This document shows, one piece after another, positions 1-7,591 of a stretch of DNA of 64,000 nt (position 1 is its first letter; each line of letters starts with the position of its first letter). Location of the stretch: positions 6,324,001 to 6,388,000 of the forward strand of contig NZ_CP108474.1 in assembly GCF_036226445.1 (NCBI RefSeq). Reading direction: 5' to 3'. The stretch comes from Streptomyces sp. NBC_01255. Lineage in GTDB: Bacteria > Actinomycetota > Actinomycetes > Streptomycetales > Streptomycetaceae. Under the pieces are notes generated by a model, which saw only the letters and a program-made list of their open reading frames with translations, did no database searches and was not told the DNA's origin. Made by a program: the position numbers and the translations under genes.

Positions 1-76
1 CCTGGGTGCTCACGTTCAGCAGAACGAGCGATTCTTCCGATGGTCACCCCGGCCCCCGACGCCCCTCGACGGCGGC

Positions 77-877
77 TCAGGCCGCGTGGACCGTCAACCG
101 CTCGCGGATCAGCGCCGTCACCTCGTCCGGGACGCCGAGCCCCTCCCGTACGTACTTCTCCATCGAGCCGTGCCGGACCGCCACCTCGTCGAGCCCCGCA
201 TCCAGGTACTCCGGCAGGACACCGATCAGGTCGAGCGCCAGCTCGGGGTCGCCGCCCTGGGCCGTGAACCCCTCGATCATCGGCGCGAACGCCTGCCGTA
301 CCGCCGTATTGACCGCCAGGTACTCGGCCCGCACGGTCTCCTCGTCCGCGCCCAGCAGCGACAGGACGACCGTCGCCGCCCACCCCGTCCGGTCCTTGCC
401 CGCCGAGCAGTGGAAGAGCACGGGCCCGGCGCCCGGCGTGCCCAGCTCGGTCAGCAGCGCACGGTACGCGGCGCGGGCGGAGTCGCCGGACACGAAGGTC
501 CGGTAGGTGCGGGCGAAGGCCGCCCGCACCCGGCCCCCGCCGAGGTGCTCCTCGGCCAGCGCCGGGTCGGTGAGCAGCAGCTTCAGCCGCGCGGCGGGCG
601 GCAGCCCGCTGACGGCCAGGTGGTCGGCGAGCACGTCCGCGACGAGCAGCCGCGCCCCGGCCGGCAGGCGGTCCGGCCGGTCGCCGCGCTCGCTCTCCGT
701 CCGGAGGTCGACGACCGTACGGATGCCCAGGTCCGCCACCACCGCTTCGGCCGGATCGAGCCGGTCGAGCTGAGCCGAGCGGAGGGCGAGACCGGACCGG
801 ACGGCGCGCCCGTCACCGAGGGGCAGACCACCGAGGTCGCGGAGATTGGCGACGGAGGCGGCGGGGATGGCGGGCAT
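77..877 (-). CDS. Tyrosine/serine protein phosphatase (Y_phosphatase3 type)
   Basis: A 266-residue protein predicted to hydrolyse phosphate esters on tyrosine or serine residues, or small phospho-substrates, in the cytoplasm. The signature CX5R loop is intact as HCSAGKDRTG near residues 156-165, with Cys as nucleophile and Arg binding phosphate. The N-terminal NLRDLGG motif and the following VDLRTESER stretch are typical of bacterial phosphatases of this family. The open frame extends much further upstream, but that part is an Arg/Cys-rich shadow. The ATG at 877 has a GGAGGAG ribosome site about 8 nt upstream. It lies 70 nt behind the epimerase gene on the same strand and may be cotranscribed. 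There is no signal peptide or membrane segment. The family call is secure; the substrate is unknown. Confidence 0.85.
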   Translation of the reverse strand: MPAIPAASVANLRDLGGLPLGDGRAVRSGLALRSAQLDRLDPAEAVVADLGIRTVVDLRTESERGDRPDRLPAGARLLVADVLADHLAVSGLPPAARLKLLLTDPALAEEHLGGGRVRAAFARTYRTFVSGDSARAAYRALLTELGTPGAGPVLFHCSAGKDRTGWAATVVLSLLGADEETVRAEYLAVNTAVRQAFAPMIEGFTAQGGDPELALDLIGVLPEYLDAGLDEVAVRHGSMEKYVREGLGVPDEVTALIRERLTVHAA

Positions 878-947
878 GGGCGTCGACTCCTCCGGTTCGT
901 CCACTTTCCTGTCGACCGTAGTGGATCGCCCGGAAGAGGGCAGTTCG

Positions 948-1964
948 TCAGCTGCCGCCCTCGATGTCCGGCGCGTGCTTCGCCAGGAACTCCGCCTCCC
1001 GCTCGTTGGACAGCCCGACCTCCGGCCGGTCCGGGCGCCTCGGCGCGACCCCGCCGAGCGATTCCAGCCACGCCCAGGTGTCCGCGACCGTCTCCGCGAC
1101 CGGCCGGCAGCGCAGCCCCGCCGCGACAGCTTTGGAGACGTCGGCGGTGTGCATCGCGTCGTACATCTCGCCCGGCGGCAGCCACACGGGCAGCTCCGAC
1201 CAGGGCTCAAGGCCGGCCGCGACGACCGCCTCCGGCTCCGCCCACCGCAGCTCGACGTCCGCGCCGGTCGCCCGTACGCACGCGTCGAGCAGCTCGCCCA
1301 TGGTCGTGTGCCCGGGCGGCGAGACGAGGTTGTACGGCCCCGAGAGCCCGGCCGCCACGGCGTCGAGCGTCCACTCGGCGAGGTCGCGGGCGTCGACGTA
1401 CTGGAGGGGGAGTGTGCTCGGCCCGGGGGCCAGGACCGTACCGCCGCGCGCGATCCGGCTCAGCCACCACGGGAGCCGGCCGACGTTCTCGTACGGGCCG
1501 ATGATCAGGCCCGCGCGGACGTGCAGCGTCCGGTCCGCCCCGAAGGCGGCCGTGGCGGCGAGCTCGCCGCCCATCTTGGCCTCCGCGTACGGCACGTCCC
1601 CGGCGTCCGGCGAACCCTCCACCAGCGGGCCGTCCTCCCCGAGTCCGGCGGCCGGCGGCCAGGTGTAGACGGAGCGGCTCGACACGTACGCGTACCGCCC
1701 GACCCGGTCCGCGAGCAGCCGCGCCGCGTCCCGGACCGCCGACGGCGCGGCCGACCAGGTGTCCACGACGGCGTCCCAGGAACCGGTGGCGAGGGCGGCG
1801 AGCCCGTCCGGGCCGGTGGTCCGGTCGCCGAGCAGGGAGGTGACTCCGGCCGGGGGTGCGTGGCGGCCCCGGTGGAAGACCGTCACCTCCCAGCCCCGGT
1901 CGAGCGCGGCCTCGACGACCGCGCGACCCACGAATTCCGTACCACCGAGAATCAGCAATTTCAT
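948..1964 (-). CDS. NAD-dependent epimerase/reductase (extended SDR)
   Basis: A 338-residue Rossmann-fold protein of the extended short-chain dehydrogenase family. The N-terminus MKLLILGGTEFVG carries the nucleotide-binding glycine motif at residues 7-13. A YVSSRSVY segment and a later Tyr/Lys pair (VPYAEAK) fit the SDR catalytic site. The best relatives I can recall are sugar-nucleotide epimerase or isoflavone-reductase-like proteins; the substrate cannot be read from sequence. The ATG at 1964 was chosen because the protein begins directly at the Rossmann strand; the ribosome site (GAGG) is weak. It sits divergently from the membrane gene at 2109 and upstream of the phosphatase gene, probably in one transcript with it. 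Confidence 0.8.
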   Translation of the reverse strand: MKLLILGGTEFVGRAVVEAALDRGWEVTVFHRGRHAPPAGVTSLLGDRTTGPDGLAALATGSWDAVVDTWSAAPSAVRDAARLLADRVGRYAYVSSRSVYTWPPAAGLGEDGPLVEGSPDAGDVPYAEAKMGGELAATAAFGADRTLHVRAGLIIGPYENVGRLPWWLSRIARGGTVLAPGPSTLPLQYVDARDLAEWTLDAVAAGLSGPYNLVSPPGHTTMGELLDACVRATGADVELRWAEPEAVVAAGLEPWSELPVWLPPGEMYDAMHTADVSKAVAAGLRCRPVAETVADTWAWLESLGGVAPRRPDRPEVGLSNEREAEFLAKHAPDIEGGS

Positions 1965-2108
1965 GATCGAAGACTGCCTCGGAGGCGGCGGTCGGGGCCA
2001 GGGTTTCCGCTCCGGGAGGATTCCGCCGGGGGAGGAACGCGGCGGGGGGGACGGTGGCGGGGGAGGGGGTCTGTTCGGCCAGATGGCGGGATGGCACCAT
2101 GGCGGGCG

Positions 2109-2780
2109 ATGACGGATGCCCGGTCGCCCCTGCGCGCCCTGCGAGCCGCACTTTTCGCGGTGGTGTGCGTGACCTTGGCAGCCGTGGGGCATTCGTCCAT
2201 GTCTGCGCATCAGCTCCCGACGTCCGGCCTCCTCGGCGCCTTCGCCGCGACGGCGGTCGCCGCCTGGGCCGCGGCCGGACGCCGCCGGGGCGCGCCGACG
2301 ATCGCGGGCGCCATGCTCGTCCTCCAGGGCGCGCTGCACCTGCTCTTCTCGACGACCGGTTCGCACCCGCCGGCCACGCACGCCGCGAGCGACGCGACGG
2401 CCATGACGCACGCGCACACCATGCCGACCTCCCATGCCGCCATGGACCCCATGGGATCGACCGGCATGGCCACCGGCATGGGCTCCGACACGGGCATGCT
2501 CGCCGTCCACCTCATCGCCGCGCTCCTCTGCGGCCTCTGGCTGGCCCACGGCGAAGCCGCGTTCTTCAGGGTCGCCGAGGCGGCCCTCGCGTACGCGTTC
2601 ACCCCGCTGCGCCTGCTGTGCGCCCGCGTCCGCGTCCCCGACGTCCCGCGCGGCCCGGTCCGCAGGGCACGCGGGCACGCCCACCGCCCCCACACCGTCG
2701 TCCTCGCGCACACCCTCTCCCGGCGCGGCCCGCCCCGGCTGTCCGTACCCCGCGCCACGACCCTCGGAGCACACGTCTGA
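2109..2780 (+). CDS. Small membrane protein with Met/His-rich loop
   Basis: A 223-residue protein with about four hydrophobic segments: near the N-terminus after RALR, then around GLLGAFAATAVAAWAA, around AGAMLVLQGALHLLF, and after the loop at LAVHLIAALLCGLWLA. Between the third and fourth is a stretch with repeated His and Met (MTHAHTMPTSH, then MDPMGSTGMATGMG), a composition typical of Cu(I)-binding segments. No named family is recognised. The next gene, 50 nt downstream on the same strand, is a PepSY membrane protein with its own His-rich segment, so both may handle a metal, most plausibly copper. The start could also be the in-frame ATG at 2091; neither has a clear Shine-Dalgarno site. 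The metal role is inference. Confidence 0.7.
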   Translation: MTDARSPLRALRAALFAVVCVTLAAVGHSSMSAHQLPTSGLLGAFAATAVAAWAAAGRRRGAPTIAGAMLVLQGALHLLFSTTGSHPPATHAASDATAMTHAHTMPTSHAAMDPMGSTGMATGMGSDTGMLAVHLIAALLCGLWLAHGEAAFFRVAEAALAYAFTPLRLLCARVRVPDVPRGPVRRARGHAHRPHTVVLAHTLSRRGPPRLSVPRATTLGAHV

Positions 2781-2830
2781 CACCGGGGGTCTCCTCCCGT
2801 TGTCCACATCGACTCCAAGGACAGTCCGTC

Positions 2831-4267
2831 ATGACCATCGACGATCCCGCACGCCCGGAAACCACCGAGGCGCCACCGTCGGAGACATCCGAAGCCACCA
2901 CTCCGCGCCGGACGAGCACCTGGAGCGCCCTGCGCCCCCTCGTCCTGCGTCTCCACTTCTACGCGGGCGTCCTCGTCGCCCCGTTCCTCCTCGTGGCCGC
3001 CGCCAGCGGCCTGCTCTACGCGCTCTCCTTCCAGGCCGAGAAGGTGATCTACGCGCACGAGCTGGAGGTCCCGGTCGGCGACACCACCCTGCCGCTCTCG
3101 CAGCAGGTGAACATCGCCCGCAAGGTCAACCCGAACGGCACCGTCACCGCCGTCTGGCCCGGCGCCGAACCGGACGCCACCACCCGGGTCCTGATGGCCG
3201 ACCCGGACGTCCCCGAAGGCACGTCGCTCGCCGTCTTCGTCGACCCGTACACCGGGGACGTCGGCGGGCAGCTGCCCAGCTTCGGCAGCTCCGGCGCCCT
3301 GCCGCTGCGCACCTGGATCGACGGTCTCCACGCCGATCTGCACCTCGGCGAGCTCGGCCGCAACTACAGCGAACTGGCCGCCAGCTGGCTGTGGGTGATC
3401 GCCCTCGGCGGTCTGGCGCTGTGGCTGGGCCGCCGCAGGAAGAACCGCCGCGCGCTGTTCGTCCCCGAGGGCGGCCCGAAGTCCCGCCGCCGCACGCTCT
3501 CCTGGCACGGCTCCGTCGGCCTGTGGGCCGTGACCGGACTCGTCCTGCTCTCCGCGACCGGCCTGACCTGGTCGCGGTACGCGGGCGAGAACATCGGCGT
3601 CGTGCAGGACGGCCTCGGCGGCGCGACCCCCACCCTCACCGCGACCCTCGACGGCGGCGCCGGCGCCGGCTCGGAACACGAGGGCCACGGCGCAGGCCAC
3701 GAGCCGGGCGGCACCACCGCCCAGGGCCCGGACATCGGCGTCGACAAGGCCGTCGAGGCGGCCCGCGCGGCCGGCATCGACAGCCCGAGGATCTCGGTCG
3801 TCCTGCCCGCCGAGGGCAAGGGGTACGTGGTCAAGGAGACCGACACGCAGTTCCCGCTGGAGCTGGACTCGGCGGCGGTGAACCCGGCGGACGGCACGGT
3901 CCTCGACCGGCTCTCCTTCGCCGACTACCCGCTCCTCGCCAAGCTGACCCGGATAGGCATCGACGCGCACACCGGCGTGTTCCTCGGCCTGTTCAACCAG
4001 CTGGCGCTCGCGGCCCTCGCGCTCTCCCTGATCCTGCTGATCCTCTGGGGCTACCGCATGTGGTGGCAGCGCCGCCCGGGCCGCCCGGTGGCGCGCGGGG
4101 CCTGGCGCAAGGTCCCGGTGACGATGCTGCTGCCGCTCGCGGCGGCCACGGCCCTCGTCGGCTGGTTCGTCCCGCTGCTCGGTCTCAGCCTGCTGCTGTT
4201 CCTGGCGGTGGACCTCACCCTCGCCCTGGTGGCGAAGGTGAGGGCGAGGTCCCCGCGGAAAGCCTGA
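2831..4267 (+). CDS. PepSY-associated TM helix protein
   Basis: A 478-residue integral membrane protein of the PepSY_TM (PiuB-like) family. After a polar N-tail the first TM helix is at LRLHFYAGVLVAPFLLVAAA; further helices surround SWLWVIALGGLALWLG, SVGLWAVTGLVLLSATG and the C-terminal third. Extracytoplasmic PepSY-like segments lie between, and one contains a His-rich run (EHEGHGAGHE). Family members are often encoded near siderophore or copper uptake genes and are proposed to act in metal reduction or transport. AAGGA lies about 9 nt before the ATG. It is cotranscribed with the Met/His-rich membrane gene 50 nt upstream and ends 1 nt from the convergent regulator gene. Family confident, substrate inferred. 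Confidence 0.85.
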   Translation: MTIDDPARPETTEAPPSETSEATTPRRTSTWSALRPLVLRLHFYAGVLVAPFLLVAAASGLLYALSFQAEKVIYAHELEVPVGDTTLPLSQQVNIARKVNPNGTVTAVWPGAEPDATTRVLMADPDVPEGTSLAVFVDPYTGDVGGQLPSFGSSGALPLRTWIDGLHADLHLGELGRNYSELAASWLWVIALGGLALWLGRRRKNRRALFVPEGGPKSRRRTLSWHGSVGLWAVTGLVLLSATGLTWSRYAGENIGVVQDGLGGATPTLTATLDGGAGAGSEHEGHGAGHEPGGTTAQGPDIGVDKAVEAARAAGIDSPRISVVLPAEGKGYVVKETDTQFPLELDSAAVNPADGTVLDRLSFADYPLLAKLTRIGIDAHTGVFLGLFNQLALAALALSLILLILWGYRMWWQRRPGRPVARGAWRKVPVTMLLPLAAATALVGWFVPLLGLSLLLFLAVDLTLALVAKVRARSPRKA

Positions 4268-4864
4268 TCAGGGCGTGTACTTGTAGCCGACCCGCCGCAC
4301 GGTCTGGATCGTGTGGCGGTGCTCGGCGCCCAGCTTCCGGCGCAGCCGGGCCACGTGCACGTCGACCGTACGACCGTCGCCGACGTGCCCGTACCCCCAC
4401 ACCGTCGTGACCAACTGGTCGCGGGTGTGCACCCGGTGGGGGTGCGCCACCAGATGGGCGAGGAGCTCGAACTCCAGATATGTCAGGTCGAGCTCCTCCC
4501 CGTCCACGACGGCGATCCGCCGGACCCCGTCGATGGCCACCGGCCCCTGCTCCTCCGCCGCCACGGGCGGCGCGGGGACGGGGGCGGCCACGGGGGCCTG
4601 CGGCTGCTGATCGGCCGGTACGAGCACGAGGTACCCGACCATCGGCGGGCGGCCCGGCAGCGTCGGCAGCGCGTGCTGCGGCGCGGGCAGCAGCGTGGCG
4701 CCGGGCGGCAGGAGCTCCGCCACCTGGGAGAGCTGGAAGAGCGGAGAGAGAGGCGAGAGAGGCGAGAGCGGGGGGAGTCCGGCGACCTCGTCGGGGTCGA
4801 CGGCCCGGAGCCGGTGCCGGCCGGGACGGACGGCGGTGACGGGAGCACTCTGGATGTGGGCCAT
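4268..4864 (-). CDS. Winged-helix (OmpR/PhoB-type DNA-binding) regulator without receiver domain
   Basis: A 198-residue protein. Residues of about 105-198 form an OmpR-type winged helix: LTYLEFELLAHLVAHPHRV, then the recognition region DGRTVDVHVARLRRKLG, ending in the wing TVRRVGYKY. The N-terminal half has no receiver domain or phospho-acceptor Asp. It is Pro/Ala-rich with a LSP tripeptide repeat encoded by GAGAGAGGC-type repeats at about 4744-4775. It is therefore likely a stand-alone DNA-binding regulator. The gene abuts the PepSY gene tail to tail with no space. Its target is unknown. The ribosome site is weak, but the ATG at 4864 is the only good start. Confidence 0.85.
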   Translation of the reverse strand: MAHIQSAPVTAVRPGRHRLRAVDPDEVAGLPPLSPLSPLSPLFQLSQVAELLPPGATLLPAPQHALPTLPGRPPMVGYLVLVPADQQPQAPVAAPVPAPPVAAEEQGPVAIDGVRRIAVVDGEELDLTYLEFELLAHLVAHPHRVHTRDQLVTTVWGYGHVGDGRTVDVHVARLRRKLGAEHRHTIQTVRRVGYKYTP

Positions 4865-4969
4865 GGAGGGTCAGCTCTTTCGCGCGGAGAAACGAACGGA
4901 CAGGCGTCGTACGTCAGTCGTCGTGCGCGTCGGCCGAAGGCCGGGGATCGGACCGAACCGATCGGGGCT

Positions 4970-5092
4970 TTAGAGGGCCGACGCGTTCCTCGCGCGGCAA
5001 CAGACCCGGTCGAAGTCGTCGTGCTGCCGGGAAGGCCAGAACGGCTCGAGGTCGTAGCGACCTGTCGCGGCGTCGTTCCTCATCGTGGCCAT
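4970..5092 (-). CDS. Small 40-residue ORF, unrecognised
   Basis: A short frame between the winged-helix gene and glnII, on the same strand as both. The product is MATMRNDAATGRYDLEPFWP followed by a Cys-Cys-containing basic tail (DFDRVCCRARNASAL). Nearly every codon ends in G or C, with only about four exceptions in 40, which is coding-like for this genome and unlike random intergenic sequence. AGGGA lies just upstream and suits the second ATG (5083) better than the first (5092), so the protein may be 37 or 40 residues. The composition (FWPSRQHDDFDRVC) is protein-like and not low complexity. I know no function. It could be a small regulatory or stress peptide. Confidence 0.55.
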   Translation of the reverse strand: MATMRNDAATGRYDLEPFWPSRQHDDFDRVCCRARNASAL

Positions 5093-5170
5093 ATCCCTAT
5101 TAGACCAGAAGGGAATGCCTCCGACGAGCCTTTCCCCGGCCAAACCCCGTGTCATCCATCCCACATGACG

Positions 5171-5208
5171 GAAGAGGCGCCCACCGTACGAACGGTGGGC
5201 GCCTCTTC
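5171..5208 (-). terminator. Hairpin terminator downstream of glnII
   Basis: A perfect 17-bp stem (GAAGAGGCGCCCACCGT and its complement) with a 4-nt ACGA loop, about 40 nt after the glnII stop codon. There is no U-tract, which is usual for high-GC actinobacterial terminators. Confidence 0.85.
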
Positions 5209-5246
5209 GGCAGTGCGTGTGGAGCGCGGTCCGGGGGACCGGACGA

Positions 5247-6278
5247 TCAGACCTGGCCGACCTTCTCCAGGGCCTCGCAGCAGGTGTCCACCAGCAGGCG
5301 GGTCACCACGTACGGGTCCACGTTCGCGTTCGGGCGACGGTCCTCGATGTAGCCCTTCTGGTCCTGCTCGACCTGCCACGGGATGCGGACCGAGGCGCCG
5401 CGGTCCGAGACGCCGTAGGAGTACTTGTCCCACGGGGCGGTCTCGTGCAGACCCGTCAGGCGGTCGTCGATGCCGGCGCCGTAGTTCTTGACGTGGTCGA
5501 GCGGCTTCGAGCCCTCGCCGAGGGACTCGGCGGCGGTGATGATCGCGTCGTAACCCTCGCGCATCGCCTTGGTGGAGAAGTTGGTGTGCGCGCCCGCGCC
5601 GTTCCAGTCGCCCTTCACCGGCTTCGGGTCCAGGGTCGCGGAGATCTTGAAGTCCTCGGCGGTGCGGTACAGCAGCCAGCGGGCCACCCACAGCTGGTCC
5701 GAGACCGTGAGGGGAGCCAGCGGGCCGACCTGGAACTCCCACTGGCCCGGCATGACCTCGGCGTTGATGCCGGAGATGCCCAGACCCGCGGTGAGGCAGT
5801 TCTCCAGGTGCGCCTCGACGACGTCACGGCCGAAGATCTCGTCCGAGCCGACGCCGCAGTAGTAGCCGCCCTGCGCGGCGGGGAAGCCGCCGACGGGGAA
5901 GCCGAGCGGGCGGTCGCCCTCGAAGAAGGTGTACTCCTGCTCGATGCCGAAGATCGGCTCCTGCGCGGCGTACTTCGCGGCGACCTCGGCGAGCGCGGCA
6001 CGCGTGTTGGACTCGTGCGGCGTCATGTCCGTGTTGAGGACCTCGCACAGCACCAGGATGTCGTCGCCGCCGCGGATCGGGTCCGGGCAGACGAAGACCG
6101 GCTTGAGGACACGGTCCGAGGCGTGGCCCTTGGCCTGGTTCGTGCTGGAACCGTCGAAGCCCCAGATCGGCAGCTCGTCGAGCGCGGCGCCGCCGTCCAC
6201 GATGATCTTCGTCTTCGAGCGAAGCTTCGCGGTCGGCTCGGTGCCGTCGATCCAGATGTACTCAGCCTTGAAGGTCAC
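5247..6278 (-). CDS. glnII: Glutamine synthetase type II
   Basis: A 343-residue eukaryotic-type (GSII) glutamine synthetase making glutamine from glutamate, ammonia and ATP in the cytoplasm. Visible signatures are LPIWGFDGSST, the glutamate/ATP-site region IFGIEQEYTFFEG, INAEVMPGQWEFQVGP, and the ATP-binding NGAGAHTNFST. Length matches the family, and there is no adenylylation-site Tyr loop, so it is not controlled like GlnA. I chose GTG at 6278, giving the usual N-terminus TFKAEYIWIDG, because AAGGATGAGG lies 8 nt before it. The in-frame ATG at 6287 would overlap that site. A GlnR-like operator lies 100-137 nt upstream and a strong hairpin follows the gene. Confidence 0.97.
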   Translation of the reverse strand: MTFKAEYIWIDGTEPTAKLRSKTKIIVDGGAALDELPIWGFDGSSTNQAKGHASDRVLKPVFVCPDPIRGGDDILVLCEVLNTDMTPHESNTRAALAEVAAKYAAQEPIFGIEQEYTFFEGDRPLGFPVGGFPAAQGGYYCGVGSDEIFGRDVVEAHLENCLTAGLGISGINAEVMPGQWEFQVGPLAPLTVSDQLWVARWLLYRTAEDFKISATLDPKPVKGDWNGAGAHTNFSTKAMREGYDAIITAAESLGEGSKPLDHVKNYGAGIDDRLTGLHETAPWDKYSYGVSDRGASVRIPWQVEQDQKGYIEDRRPNANVDPYVVTRLLVDTCCEALEKVGQV

Positions 6279-6377
6279 GGGCCTCATCCTTTGGGCGTGC
6301 TGCTGCGGGTGCGCGGCGGCTCGCGGCGCTGCGAGAAGCTGCGGTGTCTGTGTCCGGTCGCAGCTTCGCAACACCGG

Positions 6378-6415
6378 ATTTCCCGTCGGTTGCCCGTTTG
6401 TGAACCCCGTGTTAC
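6378..6415 (-). promoter_or_regulatory. GlnR-like operator of glnII
   Basis: Read on the minus strand there are four 5-nt boxes each separated by exactly 6 nt: GTAAC, TTCAC, GCAAC, GAAAT. This follows the actinobacterial GlnR pattern gTnAc-n6-GaAAc repeated with 11-bp (one-turn) period; the second box is degenerate. It abuts the stop codon of the upstream gene. GlnR control of glnII is known in Streptomyces; the site assignment here is mine. Confidence 0.75.
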
Positions 6416-7591
6416 TCAGCTTTCCTCTTTTTCCCGCAGACGCCGTGCGACGACGTGCGAATCGAGCAGCCCCCCGAGCCCCGCCGCCTCGATCCGGCGC
6501 ACCACCTCCGCGTACGAGGTGCCGAGGGCCTCCGCCGTCCGCCCCAGGTGCCAGTCGCGGTCCGCGAGCGTCCGCAGCAGATGCCCCTTCCGGATCTGCT
6601 TCTCGGAGAGCCGGAAGGTCTTCAGATAGGCCGCCCGCCCCTTGTGGTCGGTGATCAGTTCGCCGATGTGCTGCTCCCGCCCGTCCCGCAGGAACGGCGG
6701 CAGGAACCGGTGCAGGTCGAAGTCGCCCATCCGGTGCACCCGCTCGAAGGCGTACGAGGTCTCCAGGAGGTCCCGCGCCATGAGCCCGTCGTGCGCCTCG
6801 GCCCAGGCCCGCTCCTGCCCGCGCGCCGCCGCCCGCAGGTCCGCGAGGGTACGGATGCCGCCGGCGCCGTCCCGGATCCGCGCCGTGAACTCCGGCACCG
6901 GCCTGCCGTAGTACGCGTACTGGTGGACCAGCTCCCCGTACAGGTCCTCGACGAGCGTCGGGTGCAGCACGCGGTAGTCCTCCGGGTGCGGGACCACGAA
7001 GGCCGCGGCCAGCGCGTCGGCCACGTACAGGAGCATCCCGCACTGGCCAGGATGGAGCTCGAAGATCCGCAGGGCCTCCGCGAGCCCGGGCACCGCCCAG
7101 CCCGCGTACGCCGCCTCGGCGCGCGGCGAGAGGCCGTGCCCGAGGGCCTTCCTGGACCAGTCGTCCCAGACCACGGACGGCCCGCCGAAGTGCAGCGCGA
7201 GATACCCCTCGAGGGCGAGGTGGAGCGGCAGGAAGCGCAGCCGCCGCTCGCCCTGCCGCCGCTTGGCCAGCCGGTGGATGCGACGCACGGGCACGCACGG
7301 GGGCGCGCCCTCGCCGCCGAGCCGGGTCCCGTACGCGGCGGACTCCGCCCCCGGCTGTGCCCCTGCTCCCGCCCCAGCGCCCGTCCAGTCGGCGACGAAG
7401 CCGTGCGGCACGTACGAGGTGTAGGTCGTCCGGTCTCCGAGGTCCACGGCACCGAGGCCCGAGCCCTCGTACACCTCCCGGCGCAGCCGCAGCCCGGCCA
7501 CCGGCTCGGCCCGCACCAGCGGCACGATCCGCACCCCGCCCCACACCTGCGCCGGCCGGACGTCGAGCCCGGTCAGATCGATCCGCGTCAT
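6416..7591 (-). CDS. Conserved hypothetical protein with C-terminal helix-turn-helix, partner of the vWA protein
   Basis: A 391-residue cytosolic protein. The N-terminal portion begins LDVRPAQVWGGVRIVPLVRA and reads as a beta-rich domain of the kind I tentatively associate with ARPP-2 proteins, a group found beside RNA-repair and Ro60-like genes; this is from memory and not certain. The C-terminal 70 residues (KGRAAYLKTFRLSEKQIRKG, then WHLGRTAEALGTSYAEVVRRIEAAG) look like a Fis/NtrC-type helix-turn-helix. A His/Tyr-rich middle part is unassigned. Its ATG overlaps the TGA of the upstream vWA gene (ATGA), so translation is coupled and the two products probably act together. The GlnR-like site of glnII starts right at its stop codon. 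Confidence 0.7.
   Translation of the reverse strand: MTRIDLTGLDVRPAQVWGGVRIVPLVRAEPVAGLRLRREVYEGSGLGAVDLGDRTTYTSYVPHGFVADWTGAGAGAGAQPGAESAAYGTRLGGEGAPPCVPVRRIHRLAKRRQGERRLRFLPLHLALEGYLALHFGGPSVVWDDWSRKALGHGLSPRAEAAYAGWAVPGLAEALRIFELHPGQCGMLLYVADALAAAFVVPHPEDYRVLHPTLVEDLYGELVHQYAYYGRPVPEFTARIRDGAGGIRTLADLRAAARGQERAWAEAHDGLMARDLLETSYAFERVHRMGDFDLHRFLPPFLRDGREQHIGELITDHKGRAAYLKTFRLSEKQIRKGHLLRTLADRDWHLGRTAEALGTSYAEVVRRIEAAGLGGLLDSHVVARRLREKEES

Noticed and set aside
77..1210. Long minus-strand frame starting at 1210 for the phosphatase
   Set aside because: The N-terminal 110 residues are Arg/Cys-rich shadow sequence lying antisense to nothing useful and overlapping the epimerase gene; the ATG at 877 has a good ribosome site.
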